5,358 nucleotides of DNA from an uncultured Chloracidobacterium sp. (GCA_937941715.1 CALDGX010000095.1:1-5358); one strand, 5' to 3'. Positions 1 through 5,269 are shown, counted from the stretch's first letter. Program-made: numbers and translations. Notes: generated by a model from the letters alone, not told the origin.

Positions 1-38
1 TATTCATCGACGGGAAATTCGAGATAGAGTCTCTGCAT
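1..38 (-). CDS. Possible 5' end of a gene running off the left edge
   Basis: An ATG on the minus strand at 38-36 opens a frame that stays open to the window edge, giving MQRLYLEFPVDE. A Shine-Dalgarno-like TGAGGT lies at 54-49, ten bases before the ATG. The ATG is 21 bases downstream of the stop of the PIN-like gene, so it could be a third gene of the same transcript. Only 12 codons are visible, so no family can be named, and a chance ORF is quite possible. Confidence 0.3.
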   Translation of the reverse strand, partial: MQRLYLEFPVDE

Positions 39-59
39 TTGCCGTATTACCTCAGCACG

Positions 60-386
60 TCAGCGGTCGCGATCAACAAATACGGTCGAACCTATTTCCA
101 GGCTCGGAAGTTTGTTGAGAACCTTCGGTCCGAACGGTGCGAGGTCTTTGTAGCGATTGCTGACGGCCCGCAGTACGACGACCGCGAGATCGTAACTAGG
201 GATGTTCTGTTGGAAGGACAAATTGCGGTCGACGGTAACAAACACGTCAAACGACTCTTCGGCCAACTCCATCAGCGTGCCGTTCTTGATACCGGCCCAG
301 CCCATTTGGGGGACCGTTTTGACCTCATGCCCGCGGAGCTCAATGGAAAATCGTCGATCGATGCATTCGTCGAGGAGGATTCTCAC
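60..386 (-). CDS. DUF5615 PIN-like protein, putative toxin of a toxin-antitoxin pair
   Basis: This 108-residue protein matches the layout of the DUF5615 family, small proteins with a PIN-like/Mut7-C-like fold usually encoded beside a DUF433 gene. It opens with the characteristic RILLDECIDRRF, carrying acidic residues D6, E7 and D10. It continues with L-x-GHEV (18-22), the MGWAGIKNGTLM segment (28-39), and the strand-plus-loop DVFVTVDRNL (47-56) with D47 and D53. These acidic residues are where PIN-type nucleases bind metal; RNase activity is inferred from the family, not shown. The start codon is GTG at 386-384 and overlaps the upstream DUF433 stop in a GTGA, which indicates translational coupling and fixes the start. 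The length is full for the family and the frame is intact. Members of this family are less well characterised than VapC, so the toxin label is provisional. Confidence 0.82.
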   Translation of the reverse strand: MRILLDECIDRRFSIELRGHEVKTVPQMGWAGIKNGTLMELAEESFDVFVTVDRNLSFQQNIPSYDLAVVVLRAVSNRYKDLAPFGPKVLNKLPSLEIGSTVFVDRDR

Positions 387-595
387 GCGGCAAGTTTCTC
401 CATCTGAGCCTCGGCTTGCTCGAGGTAACGGATCACCTGATCCCGACTGACAGTGGGGAATCCATCAATGAAATCGTCGATCGTGTCTCCGGCCGCAAGA
501 AAGTCTACCAGCGTTTGTATGGGGACGCGGGTGCCGGCAAATACAGGCGTTCCGCCCATAATGTCCTTTGAGATCGAAACCACCGGATCCTTCAT
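383..595 (-). CDS. DUF433 family protein, putative antitoxin
   Basis: This 70-residue protein carries the DUF433 signature almost unchanged: IMGGTPVFAGTRVPI at 12-26, then the LVDFLAAGDTIDDFIDGFP helix region (29-47) and a C-terminal V-x-x-x-QV-x-x-YL segment (49-58). DUF433 proteins have a helix-turn-helix-like fold and are commonly paired with PIN-like DUF5615 proteins. By analogy with VapB, this one would bind its partner and repress its own promoter. It is the first gene of the pair and overlaps the next by four bases (GTGA). The ATG is at 595-593 with no convincing Shine-Dalgarno, and a candidate -10 box ends only six bases upstream, so the mRNA could be nearly leaderless. Family assignment is strong; the antitoxin role is inferred from context. 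Confidence 0.85.
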   Translation of the reverse strand: MKDPVVSISKDIMGGTPVFAGTRVPIQTLVDFLAAGDTIDDFIDGFPTVSRDQVIRYLEQAEAQMEKLAA

Positions 596-601
596 AACCC
601 G

Positions 602-629
602 ATTTTAAGCCATCTCCAGATTAAATCAA
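602..629 (-). promoter_or_regulatory. Candidate promoter of the DUF433/DUF5615 pair
   Basis: Reading the minus strand, TTGATT (629-624) and TAAAAT (607-602) are separated by 16 bases. They resemble sigma-70 -35 and -10 boxes and sit directly ahead of the DUF433 start at 595. The terminator at 655-687 lies just upstream, so the pair would need its own promoter. Transcription would begin at or very near the start codon. This was found by eye in AT-rich DNA, so chance is possible. Confidence 0.35.
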
Positions 630-654
630 AGATTTTTTTGTCATCAACCAAACG

Positions 655-687
655 AAAAAGCCCCGCCGATCACTCGGCGAGGCTTTT
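655..687 (-). terminator. Intrinsic terminator of the radical SAM gene
   Basis: The arms AAAAGCCCCGCCGA (656-669) and TCGGCGAGGCTTTT (674-687) pair over 14 positions around a TCAC loop. The single imperfection (663/680) is a G-U wobble in the minus-strand RNA but a C-A mismatch in the plus-strand RNA, which favours minus-strand use. On that strand the hairpin ends in five U (659-655). It lies 30 bases after the radical SAM stop codon and separates that gene from the downstream toxin-antitoxin-type pair. Confidence 0.88.
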
Positions 688-689
688 CT

Positions 690-714
690 ACTGACTACCG
701 GCAACTGACTACCG
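690..714. repeat. Short direct repeat ACTGACTACCG, two copies
   Basis: Two exact 11-bp copies occur at 690-700 and 704-714, separated by three bases (period 14). They lie between the radical SAM stop codon and its terminator. No function is evident. The repeat may be a local slippage product or a fragment of a dispersed intergenic repeat. Confidence 0.7.
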
Positions 715-716
715 CC

Positions 717-2756
717 TTATTCAGCAACAGCCATTTCTTTCGGCTTGTCCTTCTTTTCGCGTTTGATGCCGCCGATCTGGACGAGCTTTTCGCCCTTGAT
801 GCCGGCCTTGTCCATGACCATTTCCTGGTAGAGTTTACGCATCATCTGCATTTCCTCGGCAGCGGTCTTGGGGCCTTCCATTTCCGGCTTGTTCGGACGA
901 GCCAGGTCGACTTCGTTAAGGACGAGATTGTGCGTCGCGTCGCCGAGTTCGACGTGCTTGCCGCGGGCGAACACCTCGTGACGGCCCTGCTCCTTGTACC
1001 ACTGAGCGACGGTCGCATTCTGGTGCATGTGCTCGATGATGTTACGCCAGCCGATGCCGGTGTTGTAAGCACAGAACGAGATCTCGCCTTCCTGCGTGCC
1101 GTACGGGATGATGCACATCTCGGTGCGGCGGAAATCGTAGTTGAACAGATCCTGGAACCACATACCGGCGATAAACAGGAAGTTCCACGGGTCCTGACGA
1201 CGCTTTTCGATGTCCTCGAAGGTGCGGTCCGGGCCGACCTTGCCGTAATCCTTGCCCGACAGTCCGAACGATTTGTCGAACTTCTTAAGGATGCCGCCGA
1301 GCGTCAGGCTCTGCGGAGCGCCGTACGGGTTGTAGTTCTTCAGAAGGGCGAGGCCCATCATGATATTTGAGAACCACTTGCCGCGATTGGTGTCGGTGAT
1401 GTGCTGCATATCGGTGACCAGGCCCTGAATATTGAGGAACTGGGGCACCGGAGCCATCTCCTTCGTCTCTTTGTTGACCATCACGGCCGTGCCGACGCCG
1501 CAATTCGGGTGGCAGCCGCAGCTGACCTGTCCCCAATCGCTCTCGGGGCCATGGACAACGTCCGCGAAATCCGCAAATGCTCCCATCAAGCTGAGCGGGA
1601 ACCAGTCACGCGTCGGTTCGGTGATGCCGACCTGGCCCTTGACGTCGTGGGCGAGGTGGGCCAGCGTATAACGCTGCTGCAGGCGACGCTGCTCGGTGAT
1701 CAGCTCGTCGCGGCCCGTGAATGACACCGGCTGGAAAGCGATGAACGAGATCTTCTTCGGATTTTCAAGTGCAAACCGGATGATCGTGCCGACCTGGTCA
1801 TTGTTGACGCCGTTGACGAGCGTTGTCACAAGGATGATGTCGACGCCAGCTTCGTGCAGGTTGTTGATCGCACGGAGTTTGACGTCAAACAGGTTGCCGA
1901 TCTGGCGGTGCGAGTTGGCGTCGTTGCCGATACCGTCAAACTGAAGATACACGAAGCGGAGGCCGGCCTCGGCTGCCTCGCGGCAGAATTCTTTCGACTT
2001 GGCGAACTCGATGCCGTTGGTCGCGGCCTGGACCGAGTTGTACCCGACCTTGCGGGCGTACTTGACGGCGTCGATGAAGTGCGGGCTGAGCGTCGGCTCA
2101 CCGCCCGAGTACTGTACCGACATCTGACGACGCGGCTTGATCTGGATGGCGTTGTCGAGGATCTCGGTGACGTCCTCCATTGATAGCTCGTGGACGAAAC
2201 CGACCTGGTTGGCATCCATGAAGCACGGGTCGCACATCATGTTGCAGCGGTTTGTCAGATCGACCGTCAAAACGGCTCCGCGGCCGTACTTGACCGACGA
2301 CGAACCGTGATTGTGCAGCTTTTCGTCATTATGGGCGTCGATGTCGCGGCCCGGGAACAGCGATTCGATATGCTGGAGGAACTTGGAGTCGATCGCCATC
2401 ATGTCCTCAAAATGGCCGTGCTCGGGGCAATCCTTGATCATCCAGACCTGGCCGTCACGTTCGATGATCTGGGCCTTGATCTCACCGACCTTTTCGTTGA
2501 TCAGCATCGAGACGTCCTGCTTTCCGGCAAGAATGTCCTCGCGCGCCTCAATGACACAGTTCGGGCAAAGGCTGTCGGTCTGCCGCGGGAAGCCAAGCGT
2601 CGGCTTTGACTTTTGCCACGACTTCAAAAGCGGCTTGTCCGACCACTTCGGCGTGAACGACGGATTCGGCTTAAACTGGTTTACGGACTTAACGGCGTTA
2701 AAAACGCCCTTTGCGACATAGGTCAAGCCCTTTTCAAAATGCTTTACAGGTCTCAT
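717..2756 (-). CDS. Radical SAM enzyme, Tes/membrane-spanning-lipid-synthase-like
   Basis: This 679-residue protein is a radical SAM enzyme. The cluster motif TNRCNMMCDPC has cysteines 171, 175 and 178 (CxxxCxxC), followed by the SAM-contacting SGGEPT (217-222) and barrel strands around AATNG (244-248) and LQFDG (271-275). Ahead of the barrel, C64PNC67 and C110PEHG form a rubredoxin- or zinc-ribbon-like metal site. Behind it, SCGCHPNCG (C413, C415, C419) with C548 and C562 (FCAYNTGIGWR) suggests auxiliary Fe-S binding. This order resembles the family of archaeal tetraether synthase (Tes, MJ0619) and bacterial enzymes that join lipid tails into diabolic-acid-type chains; that assignment is from remembered family features. 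The chain seems longer than archaeal Tes, with a basic N-terminus (residues 1-30, possibly membrane-contacting) and a lysine-rich tail (665-673). No signal peptide or membrane segment is seen. The ATG follows GGAG at 10 bases. The gene stands alone, divergent from the phosphohexomutase and closed by its own terminator. Radical SAM is certain; the substrate is not. Confidence 0.85.
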   Translation of the reverse strand: MRPVKHFEKGLTYVAKGVFNAVKSVNQFKPNPSFTPKWSDKPLLKSWQKSKPTLGFPRQTDSLCPNCVIEAREDILAGKQDVSMLINEKVGEIKAQIIERDGQVWMIKDCPEHGHFEDMMAIDSKFLQHIESLFPGRDIDAHNDEKLHNHGSSSVKYGRGAVLTVDLTNRCNMMCDPCFMDANQVGFVHELSMEDVTEILDNAIQIKPRRQMSVQYSGGEPTLSPHFIDAVKYARKVGYNSVQAATNGIEFAKSKEFCREAAEAGLRFVYLQFDGIGNDANSHRQIGNLFDVKLRAINNLHEAGVDIILVTTLVNGVNNDQVGTIIRFALENPKKISFIAFQPVSFTGRDELITEQRRLQQRYTLAHLAHDVKGQVGITEPTRDWFPLSLMGAFADFADVVHGPESDWGQVSCGCHPNCGVGTAVMVNKETKEMAPVPQFLNIQGLVTDMQHITDTNRGKWFSNIMMGLALLKNYNPYGAPQSLTLGGILKKFDKSFGLSGKDYGKVGPDRTFEDIEKRRQDPWNFLFIAGMWFQDLFNYDFRRTEMCIIPYGTQEGEISFCAYNTGIGWRNIIEHMHQNATVAQWYKEQGRHEVFARGKHVELGDATHNLVLNEVDLARPNKPEMEGPKTAAEEMQMMRKLYQEMVMDKAGIKGEKLVQIGGIKREKKDKPKEMAVAE

Positions 2757-2766
2757 GTATATAGTT

Positions 2767-2770
2767 CTCC
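2767..2770 (-). promoter_or_regulatory. Ribosome binding site of the radical SAM gene
   Basis: GGAG on the minus strand lies ten bases before the ATG at 2756-2754. It supports that start. The first plausible conserved segment begins only around residue 60, so conservation alone does not fix the start. Confidence 0.55.
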
Positions 2771-2879
2771 ACTAAGAATGCTCTTAATCAAATAATGTGC
2801 TCAGTTTGTACTTGCGATTTTGTCGAATGACGAGCAACAAATTGTATCGCGTGTGTGTAGGCAATACGCGTGCCAGACG

Positions 2880-2911
2880 CCCGTTCCCGCTACTCCGCCC
2901 GTAACCGCCCC
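2880..2911 (-). other. Possible G-quadruplex-forming stretch
   Basis: On the minus strand four G-runs (GGGG at 2911-2908, GGG at 2900-2898, 2888-2886 and 2882-2880) are separated by 7, 9 and 3 bases. The 9-base loop exceeds the usual 7-base limit, so any quadruplex would be of the long-loop type. The G-rich strand is the sense strand of the radical SAM gene, about 125-155 bases upstream of its start codon. Confidence 0.35.
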
Positions 2912-2989
2912 ATTTACAACATTTACGCAAGCAAATTCGAGACCTTGACAAATTTATGTCTGTATCGTTACGACACATGGCGAGTTGCG

Positions 2990-3007
2990 TAGATCGGGGC
3001 GGATCTA
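2990..3007. promoter_or_regulatory. Perfect dyad TAGATC-N6-GATCTA, candidate operator
   Basis: TAGATC (2990-2995) and GATCTA (3002-3007) are exact inverted repeats around a GGGGCG centre, the geometry of a site for a dimeric helix-turn-helix regulator. An exact TTGACA hexamer (3009-3014) begins one base later, although no good -10 box follows it. The binding protein is unknown, and the regulatory role rests only on symmetry and position. Confidence 0.35.
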
Positions 3008-3173
3008 ATTGACACACTTACGGGTCCCTCCGAATTGCCGAACCGACCGTGATCACAACAGCATAAAGCTGCAGCGATCCATGCTCCATCTTCATCCTCG
3101 AACGTTCTCTGCGATCATTCTTTTCGCGGAAAAGAGCCGTAAAATCGCCGAATAATATTGACATCCTCCAAAT

Positions 3174-3209
3174 CTTAAAGAAAACGTACGCGTTTTGTTC
3201 ATGTTTAAG
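3174..3209. repeat. Nested inverted repeat in the divergent region
   Basis: The inner arms AAAACG (3181-3186) and CGTTTT (3191-3196) flank a TACG tetraloop. Outer arms CTTAAA (3174-3179) and TTTAAG (3204-3209) enclose them, with 1 and 7 unpaired bases between the stems. It could be a hairpin or a protein-binding dyad. The T-run after the inner hairpin is part of the stem, so it is a poor terminator. Confidence 0.4.
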
Positions 3210-3287
3210 CGCCACCATCAGGTCTCACATTAGGTATAGCGACGTAACATACTGTATTCATTGATAATACTCCGGGCAACTAAGCGC

Positions 3288-3316
3288 TTTACAGCTTTAA
3301 GATACTGTGTTAAATT
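3288..3316 (+). promoter_or_regulatory. Candidate promoter of the phosphohexomutase operon
   Basis: TTTACA (3288-3293) and TAAATT (3311-3316) are exactly 17 bases apart, matching the sigma-70 pattern at five and four of six positions. Use of this promoter would give a leader of about 110 bases before the ATG at 3436, containing the hairpins at 3373-3410. It was identified by eye and is not unique in AT-rich DNA. Confidence 0.38.
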
Positions 3317-3372
3317 TTCAAACACTTCAAGGGAAATTGGGATCAAACCACTTAAGTTTCGTAAAGCATTTG

Positions 3373-3423
3373 GCCGCATAACGCGGCGTTGGCGGATTCG
3401 GCGATGCCGATAAGTAATTTTTT
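3373..3423 (+). promoter_or_regulatory. Two leader hairpins and a T-run before the phosphohexomutase gene
   Basis: GCCGC (3373-3377) pairs with GCGGC (3383-3387) around ATAAC, and TCGGC (3398-3402) pairs with GCCGA (3406-3410) around GAT. Six T follow at 3418-3423, a few bases before the GAGG ribosome binding site (3429-3432). The T-run begins seven bases after the second stem, further than in a typical intrinsic terminator, so attenuation is only a possibility. The structures could also influence mRNA stability or translation. Confidence 0.35.
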
Positions 3424-3435
3424 GAACTGAGGTTC

Positions 3436-4824
3436 ATGGCCATACGTTTTGGAACATCCGGTTGGCGGGCGATAATCGCCGACGACTTCACATTCGACAA
3501 TGTGAGACGTGTTTCAGACGCCATTTCCAGCTATTTGACAACTCGTTCCGATCTCGAAAGGACATTGGTCGTCGGTCACGACTCGCGTTTTATGGGCGAG
3601 CGGTTTTCCGAGATCGCCGCTGATATATTTGCCGCCAAGGGATTTCGCGTCCTGCTGTGCGGCGGCCCGACGCCGACGCCGACCATCGCACACGCGATCC
3701 GATCGCAAAAAGCGGCCGGCGGGATCAATTTTACAGCGTCGCACAATCCGCCTGAGTATCAGGGCATTAAATTCTCGACTGAGGACGGTGCACCGGCATT
3801 GCCGGAGGTCACGGGAACGATCGAGGCCCGAATCGAGGCCGGAGATCGGATCGCTGACGCACAAGGCGGATCGATCGAGAATTTTGACCCGCGTCCGGCG
3901 TATCTCGACGATCTGGCCGCCAAGATCAAGTTCGACGTTATCGCCGCGGCAAATGGCCGTTATGCGTACGACGCACTCTGGGGCACGGGTCGCGGATATT
4001 TGAACAAGGCGCTCCGGGATCGCGGCCTCGAGGTCGAGACGATCCACGATTGGCGCGACGTAACGTTCGGCGGCCGGTCGCCGGAACCCGGCAAAGACCA
4101 CCTCGGCGAACTTCGCGAACTGGTGGTCAGCAAAGGGCTGACGATGGGGCTCGCGACCGACGGCGACGGTGACCGGTTCGGCGTGATCGACGCAGACGGC
4201 ACCTTTATCGAGCCAAATCAACTGGTCGCCCTTTTGACAGACTATCTGGCCGAAAGCCGCGGTTGGAAACAGGGCGTGGCACGCAGCGTGGCGACATCGC
4301 ACCTTGTCGATCGTATCGCGGGTGAACGCGGCATACAGCTTTACGAAACGCCGGTCGGATTCAAGTACATCGGCGAATTGATAAATAAGGACGAGATCAT
4401 TCTCGGCGGCGAGGAGTCAGCCGGCCTGTCGATACGGGGACATTATCCCGAAAAAGACGGCATTCTGGCCTGCCTGTTGGCCGCCGAAGCGGTCGCTGCC
4501 CGCGGTGCAAGCCTCGGCGAGCAGCTCGAGGAGATCTACCGACGGGTCGGCCGGCTGGAATCGGGCCGCATCGGCGTAAAGTTGACGCCCGATGTCGCCG
4601 CTAAGCTGAAAGAGAAACTCGGCCGAGAGCCGGCAGACATCGCCGGGAGACGTATTGAAAAGATCGAACGCATGGACGGCGTCAAGTTTATGTTCGAGAA
4701 CAACGCCTGGATGCTGATGCGTCCGTCCGGTACCGAGCCGATGGTCCGTATCTATGCCGAAAGCGAGTCGGCAGCCGACCTCGAACAGTTACTCAAGATC
4801 GGCCGGGAATATTTGATGAACTAG
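3436..4824 (+). CDS. Phosphoglucomutase/phosphomannomutase family protein
   Basis: This 462-residue cytoplasmic enzyme belongs to the alpha-D-phosphohexomutase superfamily, which moves a phosphate between C1 and C6 of a hexose through a bisphosphate intermediate. All four signature loops are present in order. They are the catalytic phosphoserine loop TASHNP (100-105, Ser102), the Mg-binding DGDGDR (242-247), the sugar-binding GEESAG (325-330), and the phosphate-binding RPSGTEP (429-435). The N-terminal RFGTSGWR (4-11) is also typical. The length is normal and nothing is missing. TASHNP with GEESAG points to a glucose-type mutase rather than GlmM, where GEQSGH would be expected, but mannose activity cannot be excluded. 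Products could feed nucleotide sugars, glycogen or envelope polysaccharide. The ATG lies only three bases after GAGG, a short spacing, yet the conserved motif begins at residue 4, so the start is sound. It is first in an apparent operon with the FtsB-like gene. Confidence 0.95.
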   Translation: MAIRFGTSGWRAIIADDFTFDNVRRVSDAISSYLTTRSDLERTLVVGHDSRFMGERFSEIAADIFAAKGFRVLLCGGPTPTPTIAHAIRSQKAAGGINFTASHNPPEYQGIKFSTEDGAPALPEVTGTIEARIEAGDRIADAQGGSIENFDPRPAYLDDLAAKIKFDVIAAANGRYAYDALWGTGRGYLNKALRDRGLEVETIHDWRDVTFGGRSPEPGKDHLGELRELVVSKGLTMGLATDGDGDRFGVIDADGTFIEPNQLVALLTDYLAESRGWKQGVARSVATSHLVDRIAGERGIQLYETPVGFKYIGELINKDEIILGGEESAGLSIRGHYPEKDGILACLLAAEAVAARGASLGEQLEEIYRRVGRLESGRIGVKLTPDVAAKLKEKLGREPADIAGRRIEKIERMDGVKFMFENNAWMLMRPSGTEPMVRIYAESESAADLEQLLKIGREYLMN

Positions 4825-4825
4825 C

Positions 4826-4839
4826 GGCCGCCGACGGCC
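4826..4839 (+). other. GC hairpin between the phosphohexomutase and FtsB-like genes
   Basis: GGCCG (4826-4830) and CGGCC (4835-4839) form a five-pair GC stem around CCGA, starting two bases after the phosphohexomutase stop. No T-run follows, so it is not a terminator. It sits 11 bases before the FtsB-like ATG, where it could modulate translation or protect an mRNA end. The function is unknown. Confidence 0.4.
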
Positions 4840-4850
4840 CAACCAAAAAG

Positions 4851-5165
4851 ATGAGAGCGCGAAAGCCAAGCAAAACTGCCGAAAACCGCCGAGCACCGAA
4901 GGTGCCGATGTGGGCTGCATTTGCGATCGTCATCTCGATCTCGGTCATGCTGTGTCTGACGATCAATTACCGTGCGTTCTCGGTAATGACCGGCGAACAG
5001 GCCGAGCACGACCAGTTATCGACCAAGATCCAGAGCATTACAGATGAAAATCTGCAGCTCCAGGAGGAAATTCACAGTCTCAAAAGCGACGCCCGCGTGA
5101 TCGAACGCGAGGCACGCCGCCTCGGGCTAGTCCCGAAGGCCAAAGTTTCGGTGCCGACGAATTGA
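4851..5165 (+). CDS. FtsB/DivIC-like septum formation initiator protein
   Basis: This 104-residue protein has the architecture of FtsB/DivIC proteins, bitopic parts of the divisome that form a coiled-coil complex with FtsL and help activate septal peptidoglycan synthesis. A basic cytoplasmic tail (1-18, rich in Arg and Lys) is followed by one membrane helix (about 21-38) and a coiled coil (about 47-83) in which QLSTKIQSITDENLQLQEEI shows heptad-like spacing. The family-typical end RVIEREARRLGLVPK spans 82-96. The basic tail before the helix predicts an N-in, C-out topology. The ATG at 4851 lacks a clear Shine-Dalgarno, whereas an in-frame ATG at 4908 (Met20) follows GAAGG by five bases. The longer form is preferred because it keeps the basic anchor. 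The gene follows the phosphohexomutase by 26 bases and precedes a terminator, suggesting co-transcription. FtsL-like proteins share this layout, but the C-terminal motif favours FtsB/DivIC. Confidence 0.85.
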   Translation: MRARKPSKTAENRRAPKVPMWAAFAIVISISVMLCLTINYRAFSVMTGEQAEHDQLSTKIQSITDENLQLQEEIHSLKSDARVIEREARRLGLVPKAKVSVPTN

Positions 5166-5269
5166 ACTCTGCGGAGAAGTTTGTTCGTCAGCACAATTGC
5201 CAGCCAATAAATAATCTGCCTTTTGCCTACATCTCCGCGTGGCCTACAGCAAAGCCTATCTGATAATTA

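Larger units (their letters stand above)
2757..3435. other. Long divergent intergenic region without a supported gene
   Basis: These 679 bases separate the divergently transcribed radical SAM and phosphohexomutase genes. Two minus-strand frames of 77 and 66 codons exist (2784-3017 and 3018-3218), but their translations show no recognisable domain or convincing coding character. The region contains several short dyads, a C-rich stretch at 2880-2911, and three exact TTGACA hexamers on the plus strand (2945, 3009 and 3158), none with a good -10 box at the right distance. The best plus-strand promoter candidate is at 3288-3316. No promoter for the radical SAM gene could be chosen confidently. Confidence 0.7.

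Noticed and set aside
39..450. Plus-strand ORFs opposite the toxin-antitoxin-type pair
   Set aside because: The minus-strand frames carry clear DUF433 and DUF5615 signatures; the plus-strand translations match nothing and are antisense shadows.
930..2795. Long plus-strand ORFs opposite the radical SAM gene
   Set aside because: They are mirror-frame products of a GC-rich coding strand. The opposite frame has complete radical SAM motifs over its full length.
2880..2911. The G-rich stretch as a tRNA or other structured RNA gene
   Set aside because: No cloverleaf, TPsiC-loop or CCA-like end could be fitted around it on either strand.
2945..3163. Three exact TTGACA hexamers (2945, 3009, 3158) as promoters
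   Set aside because: None has a good -10 hexamer at 16-18 bases, so none was annotated as a promoter by itself.
3181..3196. AAAACG-TACG-CGTTTT as an intrinsic terminator
   Set aside because: The stem is short and AT-rich, the T-run is part of the stem, and no gene ends nearby on either strand.
2784..3218. Two adjacent minus-strand ORFs (77 and 66 codons) upstream of the radical SAM gene
   Set aside because: Their translations have no recognisable motif, unusual Arg/Cys/Ser-rich composition and no convincing ribosome binding site. They look like chance frames in intergenic DNA.
3514..4302. A 262-codon minus-strand ORF inside the phosphohexomutase gene
   Set aside because: It overlaps a gene with all four catalytic loops intact. 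Its translation is rich in Arg, Ala, Cys and Asp with no domain, as expected for an antisense shadow.
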